From positions 596,809,452 to 596,873,451 of the forward strand of contig CM046880.1 in assembly GCA_025667525.1 (NCBI GenBank): DNA of 64,000 nucleotides, given 5' to 3'. The DNA comes from Glebionis coronaria. Lineage: Eukaryota; Streptophyta; Magnoliopsida; Asterales; Asteraceae. Shown one piece after another: positions 23,818 through 35,664 of this stretch. The first letter of the stretch is position 1, and each line of letters begins with the position of its first letter. Under the pieces are notes generated by a model. It saw only the letters and a program-made list of their open reading frames with translations, had not been told where the DNA came from and ran no database searches. The translations under genes and the position numbers were made by a program.

Positions 23818-25632
23818 GAGCGCAAGGTGTCGTGAACTAAAAAAACCTTATCATTTGAGCCTTACGGAGTGCCACGTCACTTGACACTTCCACTTACAAA
23901 AAAACTCATGCTATCATGACATACCCCTTCCTCATTTGGGTCCAACCACTACCTATTTTATTTTATTTTCCCTTATTTTTAACCAAAATAAATTCATTTC
24001 ATAAAATTCAAATTACATAAAACACAATAAAAAAACATACGAAATTAAAAAAATAAACACGATCCCGGTCAATGTAGTTACGTGAGAGTGAACTTTTGGC
24101 TTCTTATTCAGAATTGAAGATATGCATAAACATTTTATAATCGACAAAATCATCGAGATCGGACATCCTAACTTCATAAGAAGAATCACTCATGTTTTTG
24201 GAATGAATTTTTATTATGGGTTAGAGTGTGTTATTTTTTTTATTGTATATGAAAAAAGAATGGGTATATGGGGTATTTATATAAATTAATTGATATATAA
24301 AAAAAAACAATGGTCATATGCAACGGACATAAATTTTGTGGGTCCAGATTTTTTTTTTTACGTCTGAGTGGCGAAAACCTTTGTGGCGAGCTGATGGCAA
24401 GCACATGCGATGTGATGGCGGGTTATGATGAAATGTGGCGAGCAGTGACGGAGCCAGGATTATTTACTCGGGTAGGCCAAAACAAAAACTAGAAAAAAAA
24501 AATACCAAAATAAAAGATAAAAATTTAAAGAGTCGTACAATAAAACTTTTTCATTTCAATCACACACGTCGCTTTTTAGCACTATAATCATCTAAAGCAC
24601 TATCTCTAAAGGTTCCCGCAATATCATTTTCAATATAAAGTACTAAATTACCCAAAAGAAAATCATCGCTCATTTTATTACTACGTATTCTGTTCTTCAA
24701 GATTTTCATAGCTTAAAACGCACGTTAAACACTTGCAGTAGACACCAAAAGAGTCGATACTAGTCGTATCAACCCCTCAACAAGAAAAAAATCTATCCTT
24801 TTGGAGTCTGTACTACCGATCTCTATATTCATCTTAGGGATGGCAAAAGCGCCCGAAATCGATGGAGAAAACCGAAACCCGAACCGGTTGGGTCAGGTTC
24901 GGAGTCGGGTTGGCGGGTTTGGATACGGTTTCGGGTTTTAATGTTCTTTTTTTCGCGGGTACGGGTTCGGGTACGAGTTCTACTAATACCCGTCCCGTTT
25001 ACCCGTATCCGAATGCGTACCCGTTTACCCGAATCCGTACCCGCTTTTGTTGCTATTTTATATAAGTTCTAAATTTGTGTGAAATAATAGATGAAAATTG
25101 TTGAACGAATTAAATGATCATTAGTTACATATTGTGTGTATTAAGTGATCAAGTATATTTGTATTTTGTAAATTCAAAATAAAAACCATGATTTATTCGA
25201 TATATTAAAGCGCGTGAATAATACTAAAAAATATTTTCTTTTATCTTCTAAACACTTAAAAAAAATATTAGGATAATTTGATCGTTTTCGAGTGGTTTTT
25301 CTTAACATTATACGCACAATAATGGCCAACGAAAATTTAATTGTGGATACCCAATACTCGCGGGTAAATCCGAAAACTCAATTTTTACTTTTCAATAATG
25401 CAAAGAAATAACAAAGGCTGGTTGGTTGACTATTTGAGTAGGCTTATTCATTTTGTTTGGGTGGGCTATTTGCAATTTTATAAACAAATTTACACACCGA
25501 ATATTTTATACTTCTACTTGTTAATACATTGAGGTTGGTTTTGGTCGACCCTCCTTACAATGTAGCTCCGTCCCTGGTGGCGAGTTACTATATAATAGTG
25601 GCAAGTGTCTTGTTTTACGGCACCTTTTGCTC
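23818..25632. mobile_element. Tourist-like (PIF/Harbinger) element interrupted by a hAT element
   Basis: Outer terminal inverted repeats GAGCGCAAGGTGTCGTGAA (left) and GAGCAAAAGGTGCCGTAAA (complement of the right end), flanked by the trinucleotide TAA on both sides (23815-23817, 25633-25635), as expected for PIF/Harbinger. At 24193 down to about 24105 the minus strand encodes a short acidic start (MSDSSYEVRMSDLDDFVDY) resembling the start of the Harbinger protein at 37535. Without the hAT insertion the element is about 0.67 kb. Confidence 0.72.
24443..25576. mobile_element. Non-autonomous hAT element, 1134 bp
   Basis: Terminal inverted repeats CAGTGACGGAGC and CAGGGACGGAGC (complement of the right end) with a perfect 8-bp target duplication GTGGCGAG (24435-24442 and 25577-25584). 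The interior includes a C/G-rich stretch of CGGGTA/TACCCG repeats (24880-25045) that may be a separate nested element. No transposase is seen. Confidence 0.88.
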
Positions 25633-26465
25633 TAACAACCACAACGGAAATAATAAAATAGTAATGGATGTTTGAGGGTTTCATTTAAAATCATACATAT
25701 CTACCAAAATAATTGGTAGTTAAGACTTTCATAAATGCTAGCTACCAAATGTCTTTTAATCTAAGACTAACCGAACTAAATAAAAACTCACAAACTAGGT
25801 TTTTTTATGGCAAGAAATCACGTGTGACTTTCTATTTCCTTTTAAAAACTCATACGTAACTTTGCATTGGACTAAGCAAACGAGGGTAACTCACCATTCT
25901 AAGTTACTTTGTATATACTTTTTTATTATATTTTTAATTGAGTTGTGAGCGATTGGAGTTGATTTGTGAAATATATTTTATATAAAATGAGTATATAATA
26001 AATTGTGAGTTTTTGTCCTCTTTATAATTGAATGATTAATTTTTATTGTGTTAGTGAAATGAGAAAAAAAAAACTAATGTTATGTTCAGGTGAAAAATAA
26101 TTTCCACTCTTGACTTCCTTTAACCTAACAACTAATGTTTTAAAACTCGATTTAACTCGGTCGAGTCAACTAATTGAACCGATTCCAACCTAAAAACAAG
26201 TTAAAGATCTAACTATTTGAAACCCAGTTTGAACCGACGATTTTATAAAAACCCAAGTCAACTCGAATCGACATACCCAACCGGTTTCCACTTTTCATCA
26301 ATTTCAAAACTTGAAAAATAGTTTGACTGTGTCCCATCCCACCTACCACCAAATTCACTTTTCCAATCTATTTTTCCACTCACCTACTAACAATAATTTC
26401 ATGGGTAAAAAAGATTCCTTGTTAGTAACAACACAGTGGAAAAGTAAAAGCTTATGGTACTACAT
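25633..26465. other. No gene seen
   Basis: Intergenic sequence. The phrases AAAAGATTCCTTGTTA and GTGGAAAAGTAAAAGCT at 26406-26455 recur in 27030-27105, on the other side of the next element. Confidence 0.5.
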
Positions 26466-27021
26466 TAGGGGTGAACAAAAAACGCACCGCAAACCGCAAA
26501 ATCGTTAAAATCGTTAAAACTGCAAAAAACCGTACCACAAAAACCGTACCGCAACAAAAACCGGTGGATCGGTTTTAAGAAAAAGCAAAACCGTAAAATA
26601 CGGTGCGGTTGCGGTTTTGCCTGTAAAACCACACCACAAAGTCCGCACAGCACCGCACATTAGTTATATAAAACTGAAAAATGGCACATCGATAATTTAA
26701 CGTGTGTTATAAGGGGTTTAATGCATATTATCATTAATATTTTAAGTAACTTGTATGTTTCCACTGAATATATGCATTGTTATAACCGAAAATACTAATT
26801 TTGTGAAGAAAAACCGCAAAAACCTACGTTACTTATATAAATTATAAATGGTGGTACGGTGCGGTTAACATCCGCAAAACCCACAAAAACCGCATAAAAA
26901 CCGCAAATCCGAACCCGCAAAACCCGCACGGTACGGATCCAAAAATTTTAAAAACCGCAATTACGGATGTAGAGTGGTTTTTGCCAAAATTCGCACCGCA
27001 CCGCATCATGCTCACCCCTTA
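26466..27021. mobile_element. TIR element made of CCGCAAAACCGCACC-like repeats
   Basis: Ends are TAGGGGTGAACA and the complement TAAGGGGTGAGCA, typical of short plant hAT-like elements. The interior is built of degenerate CCGCA/AAAACCG units in both orientations, so it folds on itself. No clean target duplication is visible, so the superfamily is inferred from the termini only. Confidence 0.6.
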
Positions 27022-28091
27022 CAGTATCATTGGTGGAAAAGTAAAAGCTCTACACTCTATTATTGGTAGTATGTGATTTACAATGTAGAAAAGATTCCTT
27101 GTTATTAGTATTTCATACTCTCTCCGTCTTATAAGCCTAAAAATTCAGATTTTTTAAATTAGCAAAGCTGAAAATTCAGACTTTTTTTCATACTAAATAA
27201 AGCAAATTGTTGATATCTTCATCAACATTATATATATTATAACATTTTCTTACAACCTTTTTTAACAAACTCTTGTAACAAACTATTTAAATAACATTTT
27301 TTTAAATTGAAAAATCCTTTTTTATTAATCTGTTATTTTCATAATCTAATTTGACCATATTTTCTAAAATTTTATGTTCTTTAATCTAATATCCATTTTC
27401 ATATATTTTTATTAACTATTATTTTTTTAAAATTTAGATGGTTTTTTTTCGATTTATTCAATATAAACTTAATTTATAAGAGATTAATATTTGTTAGCCT
27501 AAAAATGATTATGAGTACTCGCCGCCGTATTGCGCGGGTCCATGCTAGTATATATAAGTGAGTTTATAATGTTTATCTATTTTATTAAGTCATTATACCC
27601 GGACAACGCACGGGTATTGTATTAGTTATGAGTGGGCGGAAGTGAGGATAAATTTGAAGTGTCACAACAACTTGTTTGATCGAGGATCGCAAACACGACG
27701 ACCGACGTATGTGCTTAATAGTCTGTCGAAAAAAGAAGGGGACTTGTAATCAACTTCAAGTTGGAACGTGTAACCTTGTCTGTGATCACAAAGTATCTTA
27801 ATTAACCTAAGGACTTGTAATAAATTTCAGCTCATATGGCCATATTTTGGTTCAAGAGTCATTATTTGGTGTAACATTTCCATTCATATTCTCAAAAGTA
27901 AAAACGCGTTTTTCACATCGTCTCATTACTTTTTCACCAACTTAGTGTGCATATCTGACACTAGTTCACATGTCTCCATCATTTACTACTATGTTTCATG
28001 CACCTTATTAAATTCGAACCCAACACCAAACACGTTTTCTACATCTCTTTAGCTTTCAAAATCTTTCAAGTTTATTGATTCACAAACACAA
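27022..28091. other. Non-coding; MITE-like remnants and promoter of the next gene copy
   Basis: 27115 onward (TACTCTCTCCGTCTTATAAG) looks like a decayed Stowaway-type end. 27520-27620 holds GCGCGGGTCCATGCTAGT and CCCGGACAACGCACGGGT, motifs common at plant repeat ends. 27990-28091 resembles the region upstream of 4304. Confidence 0.5.
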
Positions 28092-28636
28092 ATGATGATG
28101 GCCATCCGTCGTCCTCCACCGGATCCAGACCTATCGAACAAGACTTTTTATCGATTCATTGTTGTAACAGATGCTTTCGGAATTAAATTCAAATGTATGG
28201 ATGAAACTGGTAATGCCACACATCCTATATGTTTGATTCAAGGGGGCTATGCCGACATAACCAAATATGTTTCAAATTGCCCCCGTTATGTGAAAAATAT
28301 CCCTGGTTCGTGTCTTGCGGTTTAGCAGCTGATCTGGAAATCACCAGTTCTACACAATCACATGACCCGTCAACTGTATATTATTCTCAGATTCCTGACT
28401 TGCTCCGGAGGGAGGTGTATAAGAGGATATTATCATTCTTTGTGACCAGTCACAAAATGACCACTTCTAAGGTGGTTCCTCTCCCATGTTTGAGTTTTAA
28501 AGACGGAAATTCAGCCAAGGTCCGGAACCACAAGCAAGGGGTCCGGAACCACAAGCAAGGGGTCTGGATCCGGAAGCAAGGGGTCCAGAACCACCATCAA
28601 GGGCACGGGGTCGTCCAACACCAAAAAATAAGTTAA
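28092..28636 (+). pseudogene. Unrecognised small protein, family copy 2 (frameshifted)
   Basis: Starts MMMAIRRPPPDPDLSNKTFY like copy 1 but continues into a longer middle (GGYADITKYVSNCPRYVKN), then stops at 28323-28325. An overlapping frame (28229-28636) carries the continuation AADLEITSSTQSHDP...LPDLL-like text and the tail region. Read in the copy-1 frame, the tail gives SGTTSKG repeats ending GTGSSNTKK and TAA at about 28627-28629. At least two frame changes are therefore needed. It shows that the ancestral gene had a longer central domain, lost in copy 1. Function unknown. Confidence 0.55.
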
Positions 28637-29407
28637 TTTGTTACTAACATTTTTACTTTGTTGTATGAATGAATATATCAAGAAAGAAATGTACTGCTGT
28701 GTTTATGTTTCAATCAACTTTGTTATCTGTGATGTATTTCATGAAAAACATGTTTTGATGGTAAACTAGTCAGCCACTCTTATCGTTGTCCTAGTTTTTA
28801 GTATACTCGATTCAGTTAGTCTGCGACTTGAATACATATTTGTAACTTTTTCAATCAACTTTGTTATCTATGAAATGTATAGTTAAGCCTAGTCTTCTGT
28901 TGTCGGAGTTTTAGTTATGTTCGATTCAATGTAAGTTATTATCGTTTACTATAGTTAAGCAAGTCGCAGAATCCTTTTGCAAAATGTTGATAACCAATAA
29001 ACTTATAGACACAAGATCCCTCCAATGATAATATGTCGAGATGATGTATGTAAAGGGCTTTTCCTCTCAAGTGCGGTGACATGAATGGTGAGCCGCTGTT
29101 GGAGTGTGGTGATGTGAGTATAAGAGATGTGATGAAGCTGTTCACGCCGTTTACATTCATATAGTATCTAGATACACAAAGGGCAAGAGATCTGACGCTA
29201 ATTTAAACCAAAACTGATTTCATAAGATTTGTCTAGCCATAATTACATATCCTGATATGATCGTAACCATACACAAAGGGCAACATGCTGCCATAAAGCG
29301 CTTCCAGACCACCTCCCGATTTAAGGAGCAATGATTCCGTCCAGCCCACTTTCGGATTCTCACATGATCAGTCAGTAATCAAGATAATATAAAACTACCA
29401 TAAACGA
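28637..29407. other. Non-coding; downstream flank
   Basis: The first 100 bp match the 3' flank of copy 1 (ACATTTTTACTT, ATATCAAGAAAGAAATGTAC). A 73-codon minus-strand frame at 28939-29160 was not recognised. Confidence 0.5.
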
Positions 29408-30463
29408 TCAGATTTTACAGATGGGAGTCATGATCCCCAAAAGATCAAAGCATTTTCTCATAACCACTTCAGTTGCCTTACACAACAATAAGCTGCTCGT
29501 CTCCTCACTAGACCCAACAGCCTGCATATAAACATTAAAAGTTACGTTAAATCCTGACAAGAATCATCACATTTCTATAAATCCAACAAACTTATAGAAA
29601 ATTTAACTTAGGTTTAAGATATGCGCGCGGGGACCAAATTCAACACCTATGAGAAAAAGCCGATGTGTAAGTAAATATACCTGCCACACGGAAGAGCGTA
29701 AACCGTTAAACTTCTTGCATAATTCATAAAGGTATTCACACAGGATATGTGGTGCAAGAATTGTGCAAGCCTCTCCGAGAACCTAAAAAAGGAAAGTTAG
29801 ATTATTAATGGAATAACATCAGTTTAAACCATATGTGTGTAACAAGAAACTAGGAGTAGTTGACTAGTTGAGTTTCTATGTAGCATTACATTTTGATCGA
29901 TCTTCGTTTTCATATCTAGTATGGTCTGAACATATATTTTTTTTATAAATAAAAGGACTGGTACTTCGAGAGTCATTACAACACAATACTTGTGCTGTTG
30001 TGCATCATAGGATGAAGATAGAGACTTGTGAGTAAGTATTGAACGTCATATAAGAACAATGGTGACCGAAAAATTAATATTCTGTTAATCAACATTAAGA
30101 TGCCATTTAAACTGTTGAACGTCTTTATAACAACTCTTGAGTTGGAATTAAAGATTTTATTTTTATTATGAAATTATATTGAACCGATTAGCTAATCGCG
30201 TACGGAAAAATATAACCAATCATTATCTTACCTCAGTAAAGCGGAGTAAATGTAATCCCAACTCACGCTCATCATCGTTCGTCAATGTTAACTCTTCAAC
30301 CTGTCGCAAACAATTATAATATAGTATATGTGTGTGTCTATGATATAACGTTAAAACAAAGAAAAAAAATTCTTACCATCAACTCCTTGATGTCTTTACT
30401 AGAACTCCTGATAATTGAACAAACTTGATGATGTGTATAATGTAGATATACAGCCGTATTTCC
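29408..30463 (-). pseudogene. Arginyl-tRNA synthetase C-terminal (anticodon-binding) exons, stranded behind a stop
   Basis: Four exons with good splice sites and consistent phase-0 joints: 30377-30463 (GNTAVYLHYTHHQVCSIIR...), 30232-30300 (VEELTLTNDDERELGLHLL), 29681-29782 (VLGEACTILAPHILCEYLYE) and 29408-29521 (ending VMRKCFDLLGI...ICKI, stop). They correspond to the alpha-helical DALR anticodon-binding domain of class I ArgRS, including the usual C-terminal KI. They are in frame with one another without any stop. They are separated from the upstream gene by a TGA at 30468-30470, so in the simplest reading they are untranslated. Skipping or re-splicing could still reach them. Confidence 0.82.
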
Positions 30464-30467
30464 CTAT

Positions 30468-33400
30468 TCACAAACGAATATGAGCAAATAAGAAAAACGT
30501 AGATGTATAATTAGTCAATCTGTTGTTCTTCAAATCTGCATACCTGTCAAGAACAGAAGCATAGAGTATGAAACAAAGGAAATAACCCGTAAGCATTGTT
30601 TAAACTTTAAAGCAAGTTCTTACGTAAATACAGTAACAATTTATCACTCTACTCATGCTATTGGTACCGATAGCATAAGTACAATGGTCGTATTGTGACA
30701 AAGCATGAGAATCTTACTTAACGGCGTCACATCCAAGAGCTTCAGCAGCATGCTCAAGCTCCTCGGCATTCCACTCATCAACCATGCCAGCTAAAAAAGA
30801 TGCATTTGTAGTCATTTTAAATCGACCTATTAACTAAAAGCGAAACAAGTCAAACAGATTTGAAAGCCAGGATGAATATATGTAGTATATACCTTGACCC
30901 GCAAGGAGCACTTTACATCGACTTTTGGCTTCGTCAAGCAAATTAGCCAAGCTAACCACTCTAGTATTAGAAATTTCGAATCTCTCAAAATCATCACCTT
31001 GAACATGACCAAATCCTACATGACTTAAAGGGTATTTAGAATGATCGTCTGTGATCAACCCAACATGTTTAGCAGCCTGGAGGGAAAATTTGTTGAGTTC
31101 AATAAGGATTCAATTTGACTTTTTGATCTTTTTTTGGAAGATGTTATCTGTTCTGTTGTATTGAAGTTACTTACATAGATGCACATTTCGATATAATCCC
31201 GTTGCCCTACATCAGTCACATGCAGTATCCAGTCTGCTTTTTCCACGTCAAGTGCATGCCTACATATCAGACAGTAGAGGGCTTTTAAGCTTTTAAGCTT
31301 TTGACAGAATCAGCATTTATAGCAAGTAAACTAACCGCAAAGCAGTGAGATATACAAGAGGTAATTTTCGTCCCTCGATAAATACCGCTTCATCCCCTTC
31401 ACTGACTATAGTCAAACCCTTTCTCCTCAATAAATCAAGAATCTCGTTAATGTAGAGACTGTAAGACCTTTTACCCTGAAAATATACGGAATTAAACTCA
31501 AAAGCAACAAAAATAAGAGGTATCTTCCTATTCTATATTTGACAGATATCGAAAGTTTCAAACAGCAAGACCAACTGCATGTACCTCAATGTCCAGATGA
31601 TCCCCATCATGGATTGTTTTTCGGAGCACAACAACTCCAGAATACTCGAGCATACGAGCTAACGTTTCTCCAATAAAAGTGGATCGTAAATGACCCATAT
31701 GCATTTCCTCGGTTCGTGACAAAAAGTATACAACTGATTTTTTCACTGAAAGTTTTGGTGCCCATGTGTCGATACCATCCGTTAGCATCTTACAAATACT
31801 CTGCAATAAAAGATAAAAAAAAGTGACGATCCTGAAGTAGACAAGAATTAAAGTCAAAATTGTAATGTGCGTTCTACAACAGTTGGAAAAAAAAAATCAA
31901 AATTACCTCAGCTATCCATTTCCCACGTAACTTAAACTTTACAAAACCAGGACCACATACGACGCATCTTTCCATCATGTCCTTATAGTCGGAACCCATG
32001 ATATTATCCTTCAAGACCTATATAAAGAAAGAGTAAAGATCATGGGCAGTATATTAAAAAAACATGATAATTCATTCACAAAAAAATATTACCAATCCAG
32101 CATGTTTTGGTCCTTTATACTTGTTGGTTTTCTTTATTTCAGGCCATACGTGCATGACACTCGAGCTATTAACAAAGGAAATTTTCTGGATTAGTACTCG
32201 GCATTCGGAAGAAAATAATACACACAAAAGAAGGTAGAAGGACACAAGTCTGAGAAAGAACATATCACCACCGTCCTCTTTGCTGCAAGTAGAGATACTA
32301 CAAGATACGGCTTCTCGAGGATTGAAAGTACGTTCCAGTGATGTGTTAAATACCTTTGCAATTTCTTCTTGAAGGCTCAATCTATTACGTTCCTGTATTA
32401 CAATACAGAACAATCTTCTTCACTGTTAACATAACTTCTAGATTTTTATATATTAAGCTTCTGAAGGATAAAGTTAACGTGTGTCACATGTTAATAGACT
32501 TACATCAGGATCTACCATGGTCGACGTAGAATGGGCTCCAAATTTTCTTCGTTCAGTCTATTTTTGAAGTAACAAACAATATGTGATTAGGGCGAGGAAG
32601 GGATAGCAAGAGCTTGGGATAATTTTACACAAATCAATTGCATATCTTATTTTTGTAAATTGATTCAATCTGAAATAGACCATAGTTTGTACCTTAACCA
32701 GACGAGTGACGGATGAGTCTGAGGAGGAAGGGGCCGGAGAGTATGGCAGCTTCCAGTTGACTGTCACTTTTAAACAGAAATTCTTACCCGTAATTTTAGC
32801 AACGGATCTAGTACCTTCACGCGGCACAGAGAATTCACAAAATTCCCACACAGTTTCAAAATCAGAGGTATTGTCATATAACTCTGTGTCAATTATGAGG
32901 GAGGATTTAGCTGGTACCGGCAAGACAGACTGCCTCAGGTTCAATTTTCCAGGCTTAAAAGCAGAAGAGTTATCTTCAAAGAGCTTCACATGGTAATCGT
33001 AAGCAGGCTCGTCGTAATGAAAGCCGTTGCCATAAGAAGCCGTTAGATTTCCAGTAACTTTTGTTTGCTCGGAAGTAGTTGGTTCAAATTCAATTTCCAG
33101 ATATGCGTCAACTGCATACTTGAATGCAGCGTAATAGAGCTCTAGAGAGCCATCTTTGCCTTTGATGATACTCTTACCGGAACTGCCATTGGGTTTGTCT
33201 GGGATGTTTATAAACTCAAGGGTATCGCAAACCTGAAACACTTCATTGTAAATGTATCGCGCGTCCTGCTGCTGCTTCTTCTTCTTCTCAGTAGGTTGAA
33301 GCGTAGAATTGGCTGCTCCTGAATTAGAAGAACGTAACTGTTGTGATTCATATAAATCAGCAGCCAGCGCCATGTTTATAAAAGCATCAAATTCTAACTG

Positions 33401-34092
33401 CTCCTCATGGTCCATTTGTTTTGTTGGTATAGGTTCACGGCCATAATCTTGAGGAAGTATCTCCAAGTCATGGACTTTGTCGGTGGCAATATAGAGTTGG
33501 GCAGCAATCTGAAGGACGGGGGTAGAGGAGGATACCGGAAGTGAACAATAACGGAAATCGGGTAGAGGATTATAGGACACGCTTAGGATGGGAGCGGGAT
33601 TGTTGAACTGGCGGTTAAAGATATGGAAAAAACGATTATGCTGTAGCAGGGGATCTGGTGAGAAACCAGCAGGTGCTACCTGAAGAGTCCCAAAGAGCTT
33701 AGTTGGGCCAAGATAATCGACATAGTTGAGATAAGCGCCATATAACTCGAAACGGAAGGGGGAGGCTTGACCGAAAAGGGAGATACTGCATTATTATCAT
33801 GAAACAAACGAAATGATAAGCAAAGACATGACAAGACAGATAGATGCTACCCCAACCAAACAAGGCCCCGGGTGTATAAAAAAAAAAAGAACATACAGCT
33901 GATGATCGGTTAGGTCCGAAAACGGAGTAAGTTTTGGTTTTTTAATTTCCTCGTTTTCAACCATGTTCCTGCAAGCAAGCAAATAAATGATAATAAAATT
34001 AAGATTACCTAATAATAATAAAGAAAAGATACTGTTATAATTAACAACAAAACTCACATATCTGCATCTTCTTCATCATCCATTCTTGTCAT
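30468..34092 (-). CDS. Fusion of a DUF6598-like domain with a truncated arginyl-tRNA synthetase
   Basis: My exon model on the minus strand: 34058-34092, 33897-33968, 32693-33785, 32504-32557, 32246-32392, 32093-32185, 31907-32017, 31585-31800, 31336-31475, 31175-31259, 30893-31076, 30718-30790 and 30468-30543. All joints keep the frame, giving about 792 residues. Residues 1-400 (exons 1-3) form a beta-rich domain with an LFGTLQV segment, a Gly-Ser-Leu-Glu-Leu-x-Tyr strand and a terminal KVTVNWKL strand, resembling DUF6598. From exon 4 on the protein is ArgRS: N-terminal add-on domain, HMGHLRST (the class I HxGH motif) in the 31585-31800 exon, ADWILHVTDVGQ, HVGFG and LLDEAKSRCK. About 110-130 residues of the catalytic domain after HDGD are missing, and the loop that usually reads like KRFRTR is ERFEIS. 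Alternative: two genes, the first ending unspliced at 32558 and ArgRS starting at the ATG at 32516-32518 (context ACCATGG). The 32246 donor is the least certain joint. Confidence 0.72.
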
Positions 34093-34122
34093 CTTTCTTT
34101 CAAATCAAAAATCAATTTCTTA

Positions 34123-35664
34123 GGGTATGTTTAGTGCCACAAAACTACCTCACTTTTCTATAAAAAAAATTCAGTTTTCTTTACTTTTCAAAAATGAAAT
34201 TTTCATTTTTTAAATTTATATGGAAAACTACATATTACACTAGTCTATTTCTTTTTTCAAATAAAAATAAAACATGTTTCTATATCTATTTCTAACGTTA
34301 TTTTACGTTTTTTTTTTAACTTTTTTAACGTTTTATTCAAATTTTTTACATTTCAATAGTTTTTCACGTTTTTTTTCAGTTTTCTTTATTTTTCTTCATT
34401 TTTCGCGTTTTCGCCGTTTTTTACGTTTTCGTATGTAATTTTACGCTTTCGTCAGTATTTTCACATTTTCATCAGTAATTTTACGTTCTCGTCCGAATTT
34501 ATACGTTTTCGTCTGAATTTATACGTTTTCGTCAGTATTTTTACGTTTTCGTCCGAATATTTACGTTTTCATCAGAATTTTTATGTTTTTGTGTGCCTTT
34601 TTACCTTTTTTGTCTGATTATTTTTACGTTTTCATCAGTATTTTTAAGTTTTCGTCAGTATTTTTTTCGTTTTCGTCATGTTTTTTACGTTTTCGACCGA
34701 TTTTTTACGTTCTAGTCTAATTTTTTACGTTCGTCAGCGTTTTTATGTTTTCATCATTATTTTACGTTTTCATCAGATTTTTTACGTTTTCGTTAGATTT
34801 TTTACGTTTTCGTCAGATTTTTTACGTTTTAGTCTAATTTTTTACGTTCTCATCAGCGTTTTTATGTTTTAATCAGTACTTTTACGTTTTCGTCAGTAAT
34901 TTTACCGTTTTCGTCAGTAATTTTACGTTTTCATCAGTATTTTTTTAAGTTTTTGTCAATATTTTTACATTTTCGTCCAAATTTTTACGTTTTCGTCAAT
35001 ATTTTTACGTTTTCATCAGTATTTTTACGTTTTTGTCCGAAATGTGTAAAACATTCTGACCAAAACGTAAAAATTCGGACAAAAACGTAAAAAGTCTGAT
35101 AAAAACGTAATAATACTGACGAAAACGTAAAAAAATTGGATGAAAACGTAAAAGTACTAATGAGAATGTAAAAAAACTGATGAAAACGTAAAAATTATAC
35201 TAAAACGTAAAAAATTGGACGAAAACATAAAAAATCAGACGAAAACATAAAAAATTGACGAAGACGTACAACAACGTAAAAAAATCGGACGAAAGCAGTA
35301 AAAAGTATGACGAAAACGTAAAAATTCAGACGAAAACGTAAAATTACTGATGAAAACGTAAAAATACTGACGAAAACGGAATAAATCGAAGTAAAACTTA
35401 CAAAAAATGTGAAAAAACGAAGACGGGAAAAAACAGACGAAAATGTATAATAAAAAATGCAAAAACGTGAAAAAAAGTTGATCATGAAAAAAAATGTTGA
35501 AAATAGTTTCGTATAAACATTGTTCATTTTTTTATAGAAAATGAAAAATACCATTTATACAAGTTTTCAAAATTTTCAACTTTTCTCTAGAAAAATAAAA
35601 CGTTGCTTCTTTAAAAAATTAAAAAACATAAAATTATGAAAAGTTTTTCACAACTAAACAGCCC
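34123..35664. repeat. 1.5-kb inverted low-complexity element (TTTTACGTTTTCGTC arms)
   Basis: Bases 34300-35040 are dozens of degenerate 20-23-bp units of the type TTTTTACGTTTTCGTCAG. From about 35045 to 35470 the same unit appears as its complement (GACGAAAACGTAAAAA). The ends are also roughly inverted: GGGTATGTTTAGT on the left and, as complement, GGGCTGTTTAGTT on the right, a common form of plant TIR ends. No target duplication was found. A transcript across it would form a long hairpin. It starts 31 bp upstream of the ArgRS-fusion start codon. Confidence 0.75.

Noticed and set aside
28939..29160. 73-codon minus-strand ORF downstream of the ArgRS exons
   Set aside because: No family recognised and it follows the natural ArgRS stop. 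Probably chance.
34300..35470. Regularly repeated units resembling a CRISPR array
   Set aside because: Units are degenerate, contiguous without unique spacers, and switch orientation midway, in a plant genome.
35195..35554. 119-codon ORF rich in Phe, Ser and Arg
   Set aside because: Translation of the low-complexity inverted element. Repetition comes from the DNA unit.
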